Below are positions 35,326 through 46,494 of a DNA stretch of 64,000 nucleotides, in pieces. Both the position numbers and the translations under genes were made by a program. Every line of letters begins with the position of its first letter. The stretch's first letter is position 1. This DNA comes from Cyathus striatus. Taxonomy: Eukaryota > Basidiomycota > Agaricomycetes > Agaricales > Nidulariaceae. The notes under the pieces are model-generated. The model was given only the letters and a program-made list of their open reading frames with translations. It had not been told where the DNA came from and did no database searches. The stretch spans positions 6,572,001 to 6,636,000 of the forward strand of contig JAOVFP010000004.1 in assembly GCA_025738555.1 (NCBI GenBank), given 5' to 3'.

Positions 35326-38300
35326 TTGGATTCCTCTCATAATGCTTTTCTTTCCCTCATGGCTACCCATATGCAGACTCAGACTGCACACGCCAGGAGC
35401 CATGAACAGCAGCAAAATGAAGTGCACCATAGCAATCGTCTAGCTGCCCAGCAAGCTCGCAAACATAACAACGCCAGCACGCCTCATTGTGTTGACTCTG
35501 CTCTGCCTCTCTCTCAGCAAAACGCTCCACCCTCAGCAAGTACTCTAGTATCTGGCATAAGTGTGAGCCAATTATTTTCATTAAATGCCTAGGTTTTATG
35601 ATCACCCACTATTATATATATAGTATTGAATATATGATTAGTAGTGAATCTATAGGTGATCATAAGTGATCTTTCAGTGTTTTAGTAGTGTTTCAGGTGG
35701 ATATTCACTTACTACTGGTACTAATGAATCTACAGGTAATCATAAGTGATTATTAGGTGTTTCAAGTACATATTCACTTATTACTGGTACTAAAGAATGT
35801 ATAGGTCATAAGTAATCATTATATATTACAATAGCATATTATTTTGGGTAATATCACATTTGTCATGCATCCACATGTGTCACAGTTGTCACATCATTCC
35901 CGCGCTTCGCAAATTTCCCACACATCACATTTGTCACATCATTCCCGAGTGTCACGCATTTCCCACGCACCACATTTGTCATGCATCCACATGTGTCACA
36001 ATTGTCACATCATTCCCGTGCTTCAAATATTTCCTGTGCATCACATTTGTTACACATCCACACACATCACAGTTGTCACATTATTCCCGCGCTTCACACA
36101 TTTCTTGCACTTCACATTTGTCATGCATCCATGCGCATCACAATTGTCACATCATTCCCATGCTTCACGCATTTCTTGCGCTTCACATTTGTCATGCATC
36201 CACACGTGTCACAATTGTCACATCATTCCCATGCTTCACATATTTCTTGCACTTCACATTTGTCACACATCCACACGTGTCACAATTGTCACATCATTTC
36301 TGCGCTTCACATCATTTCCACACTTCACATATTTCCTGCGCATCACATTCATCACATCATTCCCATGCCTCACATTGTCACGCTTTCACGTGCGTCACAT
36401 TTGTCACACATTTCCCATGCATTACACATTTGTCACGCTTTAATATGTTTGTCTTGCTTTGGAAGCATGTCACATGTTTCTATACTTTTCACAATCAATG
36501 AATTTGAGCACCCAGTGATGCTACATTAAACCCCCAACCCATTGTTTAGTAATGTAATTCAGGCTCTTGCATTGACAACTCTACATTAATGATTCTGCAA
36601 TAGCCACATTTCTGAGGTGCAGCACATTTGCCATGTTTTTGAGATACATAATGTGTTTTTTATAAATGTTGTGTTTGTCAAGCACATTGTAACTTTTTTG
36701 CAAATGTCACACTTCTCAATCATGTGAGATTTATTTGTCTCTGCAACTATTGAAATTGCTATGGCAGTGGAGTAAGTATCCAAGGTACAGAGTAAATTAT
36801 AAATGCATAGGAAACAATATGTACTTGTAGAATTGGAAGACTTAACATGGAAAATGACAATCAGAGAGTTGTGGAATTGTGGTAGTAATAAGAAACTAGA
36901 ATGAAATATGTAGAGTGTTTATGGAGTTGGAGTCTTAGCACTATTGATAGAGCATGAGATACTTGAGAATGAGATGGTATGAGATGTTTTATATGAGGTC
37001 TAGAGATGTAATAAAATGACAAAGTAAAAACTATAATGGTTTGTCTGGATATGAGAGATAATGAGGTTATGAAAGAACAACACATGCATGACAAATGTGA
37101 AAGAATGGTGAATATATGTGATCCCAAATCACATCAAATTCACATGTCTCAGTCATTAAATAGTCATGATTCTTGTATCAACCATTACTTATTCTTATAT
37201 CTTCAACACACATTATTGAGTCACATATATGATTACTCTGTATGATTACATGACACTTCTACACTGTCATATGTGCTTCACTTTTCTGACATATGTGATA
37301 TTGTTCTTTTAGTATCAGTCATTTATACATATAAAAACCACCTCCTATAATTCTCTACATATTCTTGTGCAGCAGTGATTACTTACTTGCTTTTCTATTC
37401 TTTAGTTTAGTATTTATTCACTTAAGGCCTCTTTGCCTTTTTTCTTCTCTCTTGCCTAAAACAACTTACTAATACTTCTCCATAGTCATGTGCAGTATTG
37501 TTATTGACAGAATCTGTAAAAGCGCAAGAAATGTGTGAAGCGCGGGAATAATGTGACAATTGTGATGTGTGTGGATGCGTAACAAATGTGATGCATGGGA
37601 AATATTTGAAGCATGGGAATGATGTGACAACTGTGACACATGTGGATGCATGACAAATGTGATATTACCCAAAATAATATGCTATTGTAATATATAATGA
37701 TCACTTATGACCTATACATTCTTTAGTACCAGTAATAAGTGAATATGTACTTGAAATACCTAATGATCACTTATGATCACCTGTAGATTCATTAGTACCA
37801 GTAGTAAGTGAATATCCACCTGAAACACTACTAAAACACTGAAAGATCACTTATGATCACCTATAGATTCACTACTAATCATACATTTAATACTACATAT
37901 ATAATAGTGGGTGATCATAAAAAAAATGCCTAGCTTATATGATCACCATGATCATAAAACCTAGGCATTTAATGAAAATATTGGCTGACACCCCTCGAGA
38001 TTACTGAGACTTCTGAGATGACTGGGGCTACTGAGATTACTGAAACTTCTGAGATTACTGGGACTCCTGAGATTACTGGGACTTCTGAAATTCCTGGCCC
38101 TTCTGAAATTCCTGGTACTTCTGAGGTCTTGGCTACAACTCCAAGCCAATCAAGTGAATCTGATGATAATAACTTTGAAGTTGGACATGCCAGTGAGACT
38201 AAGAGCATTACTCAGGATAACGATGAGGAAAATGAAGGTGATACAGAAGATAAAGACAGTGATAGCAATGGTGATAGTGATAATAATAATAATAATGATA

Positions 38301-39605
38301 ATGATGTGGAAGAAGAAATAGAAGAAATGATTATAGATGAGAAGAACACCAGCTTGGCACAGGTTGAGAAGGAAGATGTGGACACAATGAGTATTGGTAT
38401 GTACTATATTTTTATTTGTACCTTTTCTAAAATGTTTATAGACTCCACATTGGCATCTGATGCCATATCTACAAAGAAAGATTTGAAAGGTGCATCCAGA
38501 ACTACTGGTATTTCTTATTTTTTCTTGGTAATAGAAGTTCTGAAATAAATTTCTAGGAAGCATATTCCAGGGTAAAGCTCAAGGAAATAATTTTTGGTTT
38601 GCTGATAATATGAATGAAAGTTCATCTATGGTTGTAAACCCTCAGGGGTTTGTCTATATCACATTTAATCCAACCCTGTTGAACACTGAAACACCACCTC
38701 AGGCTGTGCCAACTACAGTAAATTCTTGCTTTAAATTGGTACTGGACTCAGTTGCAAAAAGAATGCATATCATTAAACATAAGATTAACTTTGACTTAAT
38801 GTTATCATTTCACTAATATTACATAGTTCAAAATAGGCTTATTATGAATTTTGACACTGAGCGTGATACTTGGATTATATTTGGACATTCAATGATATTG
38901 AAAGCACTGATACTATTCAGTGGACTTCTTGAATGAATAATCTGGTGTTATATCTTGCTGCTGTAATGTCATTTAAACTTATATTCATATCTAATTTCTC
39001 ATAATTTCTGTGAAAGAAACTGTCAACTTCCACTTAGCAAGAAGTGTGGGCAGTTCCTATGGAGCATCAACAACTACTAAGAGCAGTGAAAATGCCTCTG
39101 CCTCTGCTGCTACTGATGAGAATTTTGATATCCCTAATGGACTTACTAAAAAACAAGAACTTATTATATCTGTTTATAAAGTGGATAAGTCTCTTCTTGG
39201 ACATAAAAACTGGTCTATTCAGATGGCATGGAAAATCTATCAAGAGGTACAATGAGTCAAACACTTGGTAGATACAAGCCCACAGATGTGGCCCTCTGAC
39301 ATGGATAAGCCAATTATGAGAGACTTACACACAATATTTGGAGATGCTGAGACTGCTTGGCATTATTGGGATAAATTTCTTCAATTTGTATCCAACTACC
39401 CTGACATGGAAGAGTGGTTGAGTACTGCAACCCCACCAGATAATAAAGCAACTCATGAGTTATGAGGGTTGGAGAAGACAGCAGGATTCACTAGAACAGA
39501 CTTGGAAAACTGGATTAAGAAAAAGAAGGGTATTAGTGCTGGAAAGGGAAAGCAGAAAGCAGAGGGGGGGAAGGGTAAGAAAGGATCTGGTATAAAGAAT
39601 AAGTA
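35326..39605 (+). pseudogene. Element-encoded ORF (gag position), split by a TIR insertion
   Basis: Unrecognised protein, probably of the retroelement whose LTR precedes it. The first part (35326-35566) is Gln/His/Ala-rich (MATHMQTQTAHARSHEQQQN); the initiator reads TTG in a good ATG context (ACCACCTTGG), so the start may be mutated. The frame is cut at 35567 by a 2.4 kb element and resumes at 37989 with TPLEITETSEMTG, a TSEI(P/T)GT repeat region, then an acidic Asp/Asn/Glu stretch to about 38400. Further exon-like pieces follow; the longest (39010-39603) contains TKKQELIISVYKVDKSLLGH, PIMRDLHTIFGDAETAWHY and a Lys/Gly-rich end. Two in-frame stops there are TGA at expected Arg positions. I cannot name the family. 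Confidence 0.55.
35567..37985. mobile_element. 2.4 kb long-TIR element with 3-bp TGA TSD
   Basis: Inverted ends GCCAATTATTTTCATTAAATG and GCCAATATTTTCATTAAATG start terminal repeats of roughly 470-550 bp that include AACCTAGGCATT, ATGATCACCCACTATTATAT, tandem GATTCATTAGTACCAGTAGT units and a CACATTTGTCACA array. Flanks are TGA at 35564-35566 and 37986-37988. Joining the flanks with one TGA restores the host frame (ISV/TPLEITE). The interior (36480-37510) has no transposase; 36861-37127 is homologous to 46495-46690. This is a nonautonomous DNA element. Confidence 0.85.
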
Positions 39606-40555
39606 AGTAAAGTTGTGAAAGATAGCATGTTTTACTTTTAAATTTGTATTCAATGTACTTTTAGTTTTCTCTATATCTGTGTATGGCTTCTTCAAATCTA
39701 TTATGCAATAGTGATGCAATATTATTGGTTGATTGCACTAGCATATTTATCTATGGCTTATGGTATTGGACCTGAACAAGAATTTCCTATGCTGAAGTTT
39801 GCTAAATTTAGTTCATTTATTCAAGAAATATTTGGTTCAAAAATAAGCTTATCAACTGTTTTATTTCTGCTATTTACATTAACAAAAAATGTTGAATTGC
39901 TAAATCTGCATGCAAGGCAGCAGTATTGTGAAGGAAATAATTGAAGAACTCAAATCTCAAGTTGGATGAATGTATTAGCAACTACTGTTCAAGCTGTTCT
40001 TGGTGATAAAACAAAGTATTTATTTTCAGAAATGAGATTCCAACCCTTGCAGTACATAGAGATCACGTGAGCAAATAAAGTGAATGATATACCACTACAC
40101 CAAGTGGCCTTATAATATCTTTTTTCACTATGCTACATAACTACCAGCAATATCACACTTTCCTCATATGGTACATTTTTTCCCAAGCACTTTTTTTTCT
40201 CTTCCACATCAGCACCTCACCCTCCCACATCAATGACTCAAGCTCCAATGTTGTCACCTCAAGCCCACCTCATCATTCCCTCTTCATCACCTAGCACCAG
40301 CCTCAATATTCCCACTTCATTGTCACCTCAAGCTCACTCACAGTTCCATGTCATTGCTTCAAGCTCACTCACAGTCCCATGTCATTGCTTCAAGCTCACG
40401 CATTGGTTCCATGTTGTCACCTCAAACTATCTGTTTTGGCAGGCAATGAATTGATTACAAGATTAATAATAGGTGGTTGGAAGGGAGCTCTGTGAACGTT
40501 CGTGCATGTGAGAACATATACAGGACTAACAGGTTAGTTTTTTTATCTTTTTGTC
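39606..40555. other. AT-rich flank with unassigned short ORF
   Basis: ORF 39711-39944 (LIALAYLSMAYGIGPEQ..., then AVLGDKTKYLFSEMRFQPLQ in another segment to about 40060) looks like residual element protein, but I cannot identify it. From 40200 to 40450 a loose repeat of TCACCTCAAGCTCACTCACA and CATGTCATTGCTTCAAGCTC is visible. Confidence 0.4.
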
Positions 40556-40775
40556 CCATCTTCTCCCCCTGCTGCACTGTTTTGCAGATGACAAGTGCAT
40601 GTGTTGTCTCCACCACCCTGCCCCCTCCCCCTGCGCTGTCTTGCAACTGACAAGCACAGGCCTCATCTTTTCCCCCATGGCTCTTCCCCCTGCACTGTCT
40701 CACAAATGACGAGTGCATGTGTTGTCTCCTCCCCCATGCCTCCTCCCCCTGTGCTGTCTTGCAAAAGTGCATTAA
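40556..40775. repeat. Minisatellite, CCCCCTGCACTGTCTTGCAAATGAC units
   Basis: Three to four units of about 60-75 bp share the order CCCCCTG(C/T)(A/G)CTGT, (T/C)TTGCAAATGAC, AAGTGCATGTGTTGTCTCC. The TTGCAA(A/G)TGACAAGTGC portion recurs many times between 41.7 and 43.1 kb, so the two arrays are related. Confidence 0.65.
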
Positions 40776-40844
40776 CAGGTAATAATGCAGATAGAGTAGC
40801 TAGAAATGCTGCTGAAGCAAAATATAATTCTCAAAATGTAATGA

Positions 40845-40985
40845 ATGTTGATTGAAGTCCAAATGAAAGCTTAAATAAGAATTTAGCACTTGTAAATATG
40901 GTTGTTGTAGATGGCATTATTATGGAACCTGCTCATTGTGCCATAGATAACTGTTCTCGACAAGGTCAAATTGGATCAGAGTAAC
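40845..40985 (+). pseudogene. KDZ-type transposase fragment
   Basis: The reading ALVNMVVVDGIIMEPAHCAI then DNCSRQ resembles the conserved 'VVVDGIVMGPTHCAY(x)NC' segment of Kyakuja-Dileera-Zisupton transposases of mushrooms, which precedes a CxxH zinc-binding motif. Only about 45 codons are left, with a TGA just upstream. The long-TIR element that begins about 70 bp downstream probably interrupted it. Confidence 0.45.
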
Positions 40986-41689
40986 TATAGTACAACCTGA
41001 TATAATTAACAATTAAAATTAGCACATAAATAGAACATTTGACTGATTCATGTACATATTTAGAAAACAACTATAAATCAGGCACATATCAAATTCATGA
41101 GCATTATTGAAAATATAATGAGTCATATTTAGAATTTCTAACAAAAATTGGGTTGCTATACTGATTTATAACCAAATTCTGAATTGGAGCACATATCTGT
41201 TCCTAGATTCTATCCAAGTACTAATTCTAGGTGTGCTAGATGTTCATATCTTCTCACATATTCTAAATTTTCCCTGATAACAGATCTTGAATTTAACCTT
41301 TTATTACATCTTCTCTCTGATTTAAAATATTATCAAGGATATGTTACTCACCCTGATTTATCAATAGATTGTAAATGTGACAATAAAAAATGTTAATTAC
41401 TCCACTCACAGGGCCACTCACTGGCCACTTATATCCACTCACAGGACCACTCACAGCCACTCACTACCTACTCTGTTCCCACTCTGTTCCCTACCCAATC
41501 ATTTTAAACACTTGCAGCATTAACCCACACTCAATAGTATTGGCCATTAATTCAATGCCATGTCATGTGTCATGCACACTGCCACTGCTGCATGCTTCAT
41601 CATCATCACTTACCACAATGATGAGTGTTCTCCCTTTTCCTTCATTCATCCTCCCTCTTTCTTTGTCTATTGAACCCTCCCTCTCCTCA

Positions 41690-43060
41690 CTCCACTCACC
41701 CCCTTGTCTCATCTTGCAAGTGACAGGTGCTTCTTGCAAATGACAAGTGCTGTCTCATCCCCTCCCTCTCTCCTCCTCCTCTCTCCTAACCTCCCTCTCT
41801 CCCAACCTCTCTCTTCTCTCTTGCTTCATCTTGTCACCTTAATTCCTTCATCCTCCTTCCTCATCCCCCATGTCTCCCCTCCCTCATCTAGGAAGTAACA
41901 TGAATAATATCATGCATAGGATCATTGATAAGCACTACCTCTTGCACTCCCTTTCTTCCTCTCCTCATCTCATAAGGGACTAGAGTTGCATCATTATCTT
42001 CTTCCTCTTCTTCTTCCCCTCATTTTGCAAGTGATAAACATAGCATTGAGCCAACAACACTATGAAGAACAGCACTCTCTCATTGTTCTCTCCCTACTCT
42101 TACCTCTCACTTTACAAGTGATGAGTAGTATGCATTACTATGCCATCTTGTCCCCTCTCTCTCTCTCTCTCCCTCCCCTCTCTCCCTCTCCCCCTTCACC
42201 CTGGTGTTAGCGACAGACAAGCTAAATGCTCGAAGTTGAACTCAAACACTCGAATAAGAAGTAAAAGTGAATCTTATTGCTTGTCTGGAATAAACTAGCA
42301 CAAGAATAACAAACTACTAACTAGAAAGACCGTATTTATAGAAAAGAACCATGAAGTAATCGCATGTAAGTAACCTACACTACAACACATGTTTACTGTG
42401 CTTCTACATTAAGAACTCATGTATTATGTATGGCCGAACTGTGCAACTGTGCCCACAGTCATGATGAGTAATGTATGTTGATATGCATGGTGTCCGCATT
42501 GTAGGTCATGTGACTAATCACATGACATAGATAAGATAGAGATTAGATAAAAGATTAGATAAGTGATGAAATTCTAACACCTGGCTCTTGTCTTGCAAGT
42601 GATGAGAATGAATGTCTTCTTCCACTCTCACCCTCTCTCTTCCTCCTTCCATACCTATTGTCTTGACTCTGACACCACACCACACCATGTCTCACCAACC
42701 CTACCATCCCTCCCCTCTCTCCCCCTTTCCTTTATATCCCCACACTTCATCTTGCAAGTAACAATATCAAGCATCATCTCCCTCCCTCATCTCACAAGTG
42801 ACAAAGGTGAGCATATCTTCTCTCTTGCCCACTCTCACCCTCTTGCCCTCTCTTGCCCTCTTGCCCACTCTCACCCTCTCATTCTCTCTCATTCTCATCT
42901 TACAAGTGACAAGGGCAAGTATCTCATTCCCTTGCATTCTCTTCCTCTCTTTTTCTAGTCTTGTAAGTGACAAGAGCAAACTTTCCTCTCCTTGCACTAT
43001 CCCTCTTACTCTTGTCTTGCAAGTGATCAGGCTATGCACCTTCTTGTTCCCTCCCTCCCT
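41690..43060. repeat. Dispersed CTTGCAAGTGACAAG minisatellite
   Basis: CTTGCAAGTGACAAG or close variants (CTTACAAGTGACAAGGGC, CTTGTAAGTGACAAGAGC, CTCACAAGTGACAAAGG, CTTGCAAGTGATCAGG) appear about every 60-130 bp. They are separated by CTCTCCCTC-type pyrimidine tracts, and the array is interrupted by the LTR at 42205-42579. The core CTTGCAAG is palindromic. Confidence 0.7.
42205..42579 (+). mobile_element. Solo LTR, 375 bp, 5-bp TSD CCTGG
   Basis: TGTTAGCGACAGACAAGC...GAAATTCTAACA has 6-bp inverted ends and perfect CCTGG duplications at 42200-42204 and 42580-42584. It retains CpG sites (TAGCGAC, CTCGAAG, ACTCGAAT, GACCG, ATCGC, GGCCGAAC, TCCGC), while its surroundings have almost none, so it appears young. 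It is not the same family as the LTRs at 45.1, 54.9, 59.6 and 63.4 kb. Confidence 0.9.
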
Positions 43061-44124
43061 TCTTTTCACTTATCTCTTTATTCTCATTTCTTTGCCTTAC
43101 TTGTCTTCTTTATGTAGATAGCATATCTCCCAACCACCTTCCAGCTTTCCCTCTTATCTATACATAATGGAATCATTGTCACCACTATCTTCATCCTCCA
43201 TGTTGTCAATGCCATATTGATAATCCACCATGATGCCCCTCTCATTCTGCCACTATTGTCCTGCTTTCTGTAGTGTTGCTATTTATTGCCATTTCATTTT
43301 GTTACTTACTTTCTTGTGTACTATAGGTATTATGTTGTATTAGTATATATAGGTTGTTCTATTAGTATATTTAAACTGTATATTAGTAATAGGTATAGTA
43401 ATAATCATAATTATATACTTAGTTGTCAAATTTTGAAAGAGATCAGAAGGGAGTCTAAAATAATTGAGTGAGGAACAGAGTGGGGATTGAGTGGGTAGTG
43501 AGTGGCTGTTAGTAGCCCTGTGAGTGAATATGAGTGGCCTGTGAGTAGCCCTGTGAGTAGGTAATCAATATTTTTAATTGTTATATTTACAATCTGTACA
43601 TAAATCGGGGTGAATGACATATTCTTGATTATATTTTAAATCAGAGTGAAGATGTGATAAAAGATCAAATTCAAGATCTGTTACCAGGGAAATTTCAGAA
43701 TATGTGATAAGATAGGAACACAGAACACAATTAGAATAAGTTTTCTGATAGGTTCTAGGGACAAATGTGTGTCCAAATTCAGAATTTTTTCATAAATCTG
43801 TATGGCAACCAATTTTTGTATGAAATTCTACATATATTTTATTGTTATATTCTCAATAATGCTCATAGATTTAATACATGCCTGATTCATAACTTTTTTC
43901 TAAATATGAACAAACAGACTTACTGAATCTTGAGCTCACAGACTACAAAGCAGAGGTTATCAACTCTAAAGAGAATGATAACATGGATCCACCTAATACT
44001 GGATTACAGTTGAACTTACCTGCAGTCAACATCTGGTGATATTGATTTACTCATGTCAGATAGTCTTCATTATTATTACAATGAAGACCCATTTTTCCAA
44101 GAGATCTTAAAAAGTCTATTTGAA

Positions 44125-44300
44125 TACCTGGATTTCAGAAAGAACAAGTCCTAGTGTTAAACACATATGAAGGTCAAATGGTACTTTGCATTCTGAATAT
44201 CCTAATTGGGAAGTGTAATGCTAGAGAAATTATAATACAACATGCTCACTCACTTCTTGCACATCCTTGTAAGAGTAAAAATTTAAGGTTGTTGTGAGAG
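44125..44300 (+). pseudogene. Gypsy integrase zinc-binding region fragment
   Basis: The reading GFQKEQVLVLNTYEGQM and AREIIIQHAHSLLAHPCKSK then NLRLL(*)EEV corresponds to the start of the H2C2 integrase region of mushroom Ty3/Gypsy elements (usually REII..AHSLLAHLG..KTL.LLREEVWW). The stop after NLRLL is TGA in place of the expected Arg codon. Downstream catalytic motifs are not recognisable. Confidence 0.55.
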
Positions 44301-44360
44301 GAAGTATGTTTTTGATCAGTACTGAGAGGCTAGTTTCAATCTTAACAGCTGTGACCAAGT

Positions 44361-44588
44361 TCATGAATAATTCAGCATATGGTGATCTCTACTATCAGAA
44401 TCTATAGGACCCCATAGCCAGATCAAAGTAACAGGTAGATTTACAAAACAGAATGCTCTCCATTGATCTATAGAAAATTTACTGGAGGAAGCTTCACTAG
44501 GTTGGGCTAGCCCTTTTGAAAACCAACCAGGCAAACATGTTTTTGCCATGTCATTTTGAATGTCTTTCAATATATTCTTACCCAACAC
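44361..44588 (-). pseudogene. tnp2/CACTA-like transposase fragment
   Basis: Open minus-strand stretch with DMAKTCLPGWFSKGLAQPSE and SSKFSIDQWRAFCFVNLPVT then LIWLWG. Mushroom CACTA-like (tnp2/Plavaka-type) transposases have a region 'LPSWV..AP...GKLSADQWR..C.V.LP.TLIRLW', which this resembles. Only about 75 codons remain, and nothing recognisable extends it. Identification is tentative. Confidence 0.5.
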
Positions 44589-45108
44589 CCTTGTATACTT
44601 AGGGTTTTTTCTGGATTACTTTATAGAATTCATCTGAAATGCCCTCCTTCCTTCTATAAAAAGGTGTACATTTCATAAAGTTGGCATTTAGATTGACTTA
44701 GCACTTACTGCTTCATGTATGCTAACTTGAAGTTCAGAAACATTTTTTCCTTCTCATGGAATGTGGGAAAGCCTTATCATACAGATTGTGACTAGAGCTG
44801 CCTTTTTCAGTTTGCCTATAGCTGATTTAGTAGCAGTTTCAAATAATTGATGCACTTCATCTTGTTGCTGAACTTTAAGTATATATATTGAATGTCTAAA
44901 TATCTTCTCAGACTCTGCTTCTTGGTTCTTGTTGCTATCTTCATGAAAGCATGGAGCCTTCTGTATCAAACCAGCAATGTTGTATGTGCTGCAGGAAATA
45001 AAGATAAACATTAAGCTATTTTCATTGATACATCACTTACATAGTTAACAGTTGCTGATACAAGCTATTCTTTTTCTTCACCCCCACTATAGATGAAGGT
45101 CATGACAT

Positions 45109-45475
45109 TGTTAGATATTCTGGGTTGCACAGCTTCTTTGACAGCTGTCACTTGTCACCTGTCATACTTGACAGATCTTTGATTGACAGATCCTTGATTG
45201 ACAGTTCTGTGATTGACAGATACTTGATTGACAGATATGTGATTAACAGATTGACAGCTGTCAGTTACCTTAGTTACAGGACTTTGGTTGGACTTTGGTA
45301 GACACACTCAGTATATAAACACTCTGTAACTTGGTAGTTGAGAACAAGTTTCCTCCCCATTTTGTATCTGTGTCTGTGTCTGTGTTTGAGTTCTTGCTCC
45401 TTTATCACCCTCTCTTTGCTCCATATCACACTCTATTCTCTCAATCACCCTCCTTTATTCTTGTTACTTCTGACA
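45109..45475 (+). mobile_element. Solo LTR, 367 bp, 5-bp TSD GACAT
   Basis: It begins TGTTAGATATTCTGGGTTGC, has a run of TTGATTGACAGATCC-like repeats and AGTATATAAACACTC (TATA-like), and ends TTGTTACTTCTGACA. GACAT flanks both sides (45104-45108, 45476-45480). Other family members: 54924-55203 (3' truncated), 59613-59909, 63393-63677, with reverse fragments at 34080 and 55770. Copia affiliation is possible because a fragment abuts the gag remnant at 33-34 kb. Confidence 0.92.
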
Positions 45476-45480
45476 GACAT

Positions 45481-46494
45481 GTCTGTACTTGTCCAAAGAA
45501 ATTTATGTGCTAAAACTACTTCATTTTTTCATACCCCAAGAATAGAAACTATTACAATTGAGACCAGATAGTAATTGCCTTTGGCTAATTTCTTCTTTCT
45601 CCATGAATAGTTTCCCATTAGGCCCACAGAACTTTTTAAACTTGGATTCATTCCAAATATCATGTATTGTGTCATCATCACCACTAAAATAATTCCAGTC
45701 AAGATAACTTTCTATCTCTGGCCTAGAATAAAGACTTCCAACCCATTCCTTAAAATCTTGGTAAAAAAACTCTGATCAGTCCCTTGTGTGATTGTAAAGA
45801 AGCACCATATATACTACTAACTGGGGTAGACTGATAAGAGCACTTTTCTGAATAGGAGGGAGTTGATCCAGATTCCAGTTTGTATGTGCAGAAACAGACA
45901 GGACAGCAGATGAATGTTTAAGTTACAAGTTCAACAACAAAAGCTGCTTTTTCTACTGTTTGAACATCAGCTAATATATCAGATATGATGGCAGCTTTGT
46001 CAAACTTTGTAGAATTAACCAAGGCAGCAGATACAATTGCCTTCAGAAGTGCAAAGTTGAAATTTCTGTCATTCATGGGCATGTGTAAGAGAAGGTATAA
46101 AGCCATAGTTAACAGATAGCAGAGATATATGATTGGTTTCATCAACTCCAAGGCAAATTACAAAAATTTATCTTAGAAAAGATCAGCTTGAATGTTAATA
46201 TAGAACACATCATTGTGTGAAATTGATTGAAGAGTGAAGATAGTTTTTATAACTCTCTTTTCAATAAATGTAGACAGCTGTCATGTAATCATGTAATATA
46301 TGTTGGAAGTTACAAGAATAACCAATGGCTGATGCAAGAATCATGATAATCTAATAACTGAGATATGTAAGTATGATGTGACATGGAATCACATAATCAT
46401 TATTCTTTCACATTTGTTATCCATGTGAGAATCTTTCACCAGGTGTCTTTACTTGTCAGGTTGTCAAATGTGTCCAAAATGTTCAATACCATCA
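45481..46494. other. No recognised gene; short element ORFs
   Basis: Minus-strand open stretches at 44754-45011 (left of the LTR) and 45918-46151 (NFALLKAIVSAALVNSTKF, AAIISDILADVQTVEKAAF) look like residual coding sequence of one older gene interrupted by the LTR, but I cannot assign a family. Confidence 0.35.

Larger units (their letters stand above)
41055..43915. mobile_element. 2.9 kb element with about 470-bp terminal inverted repeats
   Basis: Sequence at 41055-41520 recurs inverted at 43440-43915. Matching landmarks include TTGGTTGCCATAC-like, GATCTTGAATTTAA/TTCAAGATCTG, CACCCTGATTTATC/CGGGGTGAATG and a CACTCACAGGGCCACTCAC block against GTGAGTAGCCCTGTGAGTGA. Divergence is high, so it is old. 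The interior is mostly a pyrimidine-rich minisatellite and one younger solo LTR. No transposase was seen. I did not define the exact ends or the TSD. Confidence 0.65.

Noticed and set aside
35844..36529. Three overlapping plus-strand ORFs of 180-210 codons, His/Ser/Cys-rich
   Set aside because: They are translations of a CACATTTGTCACA repeat array that is open in all three frames; similar ORFs appear at 47018-47559 on the minus strand. Not genes.
41700..43060. Possible Leu/Ser/Pro-rich secreted protein from CT-rich ORFs
   Set aside because: These are shadows of pyrimidine tracts in a minisatellite, without a stable frame across units.
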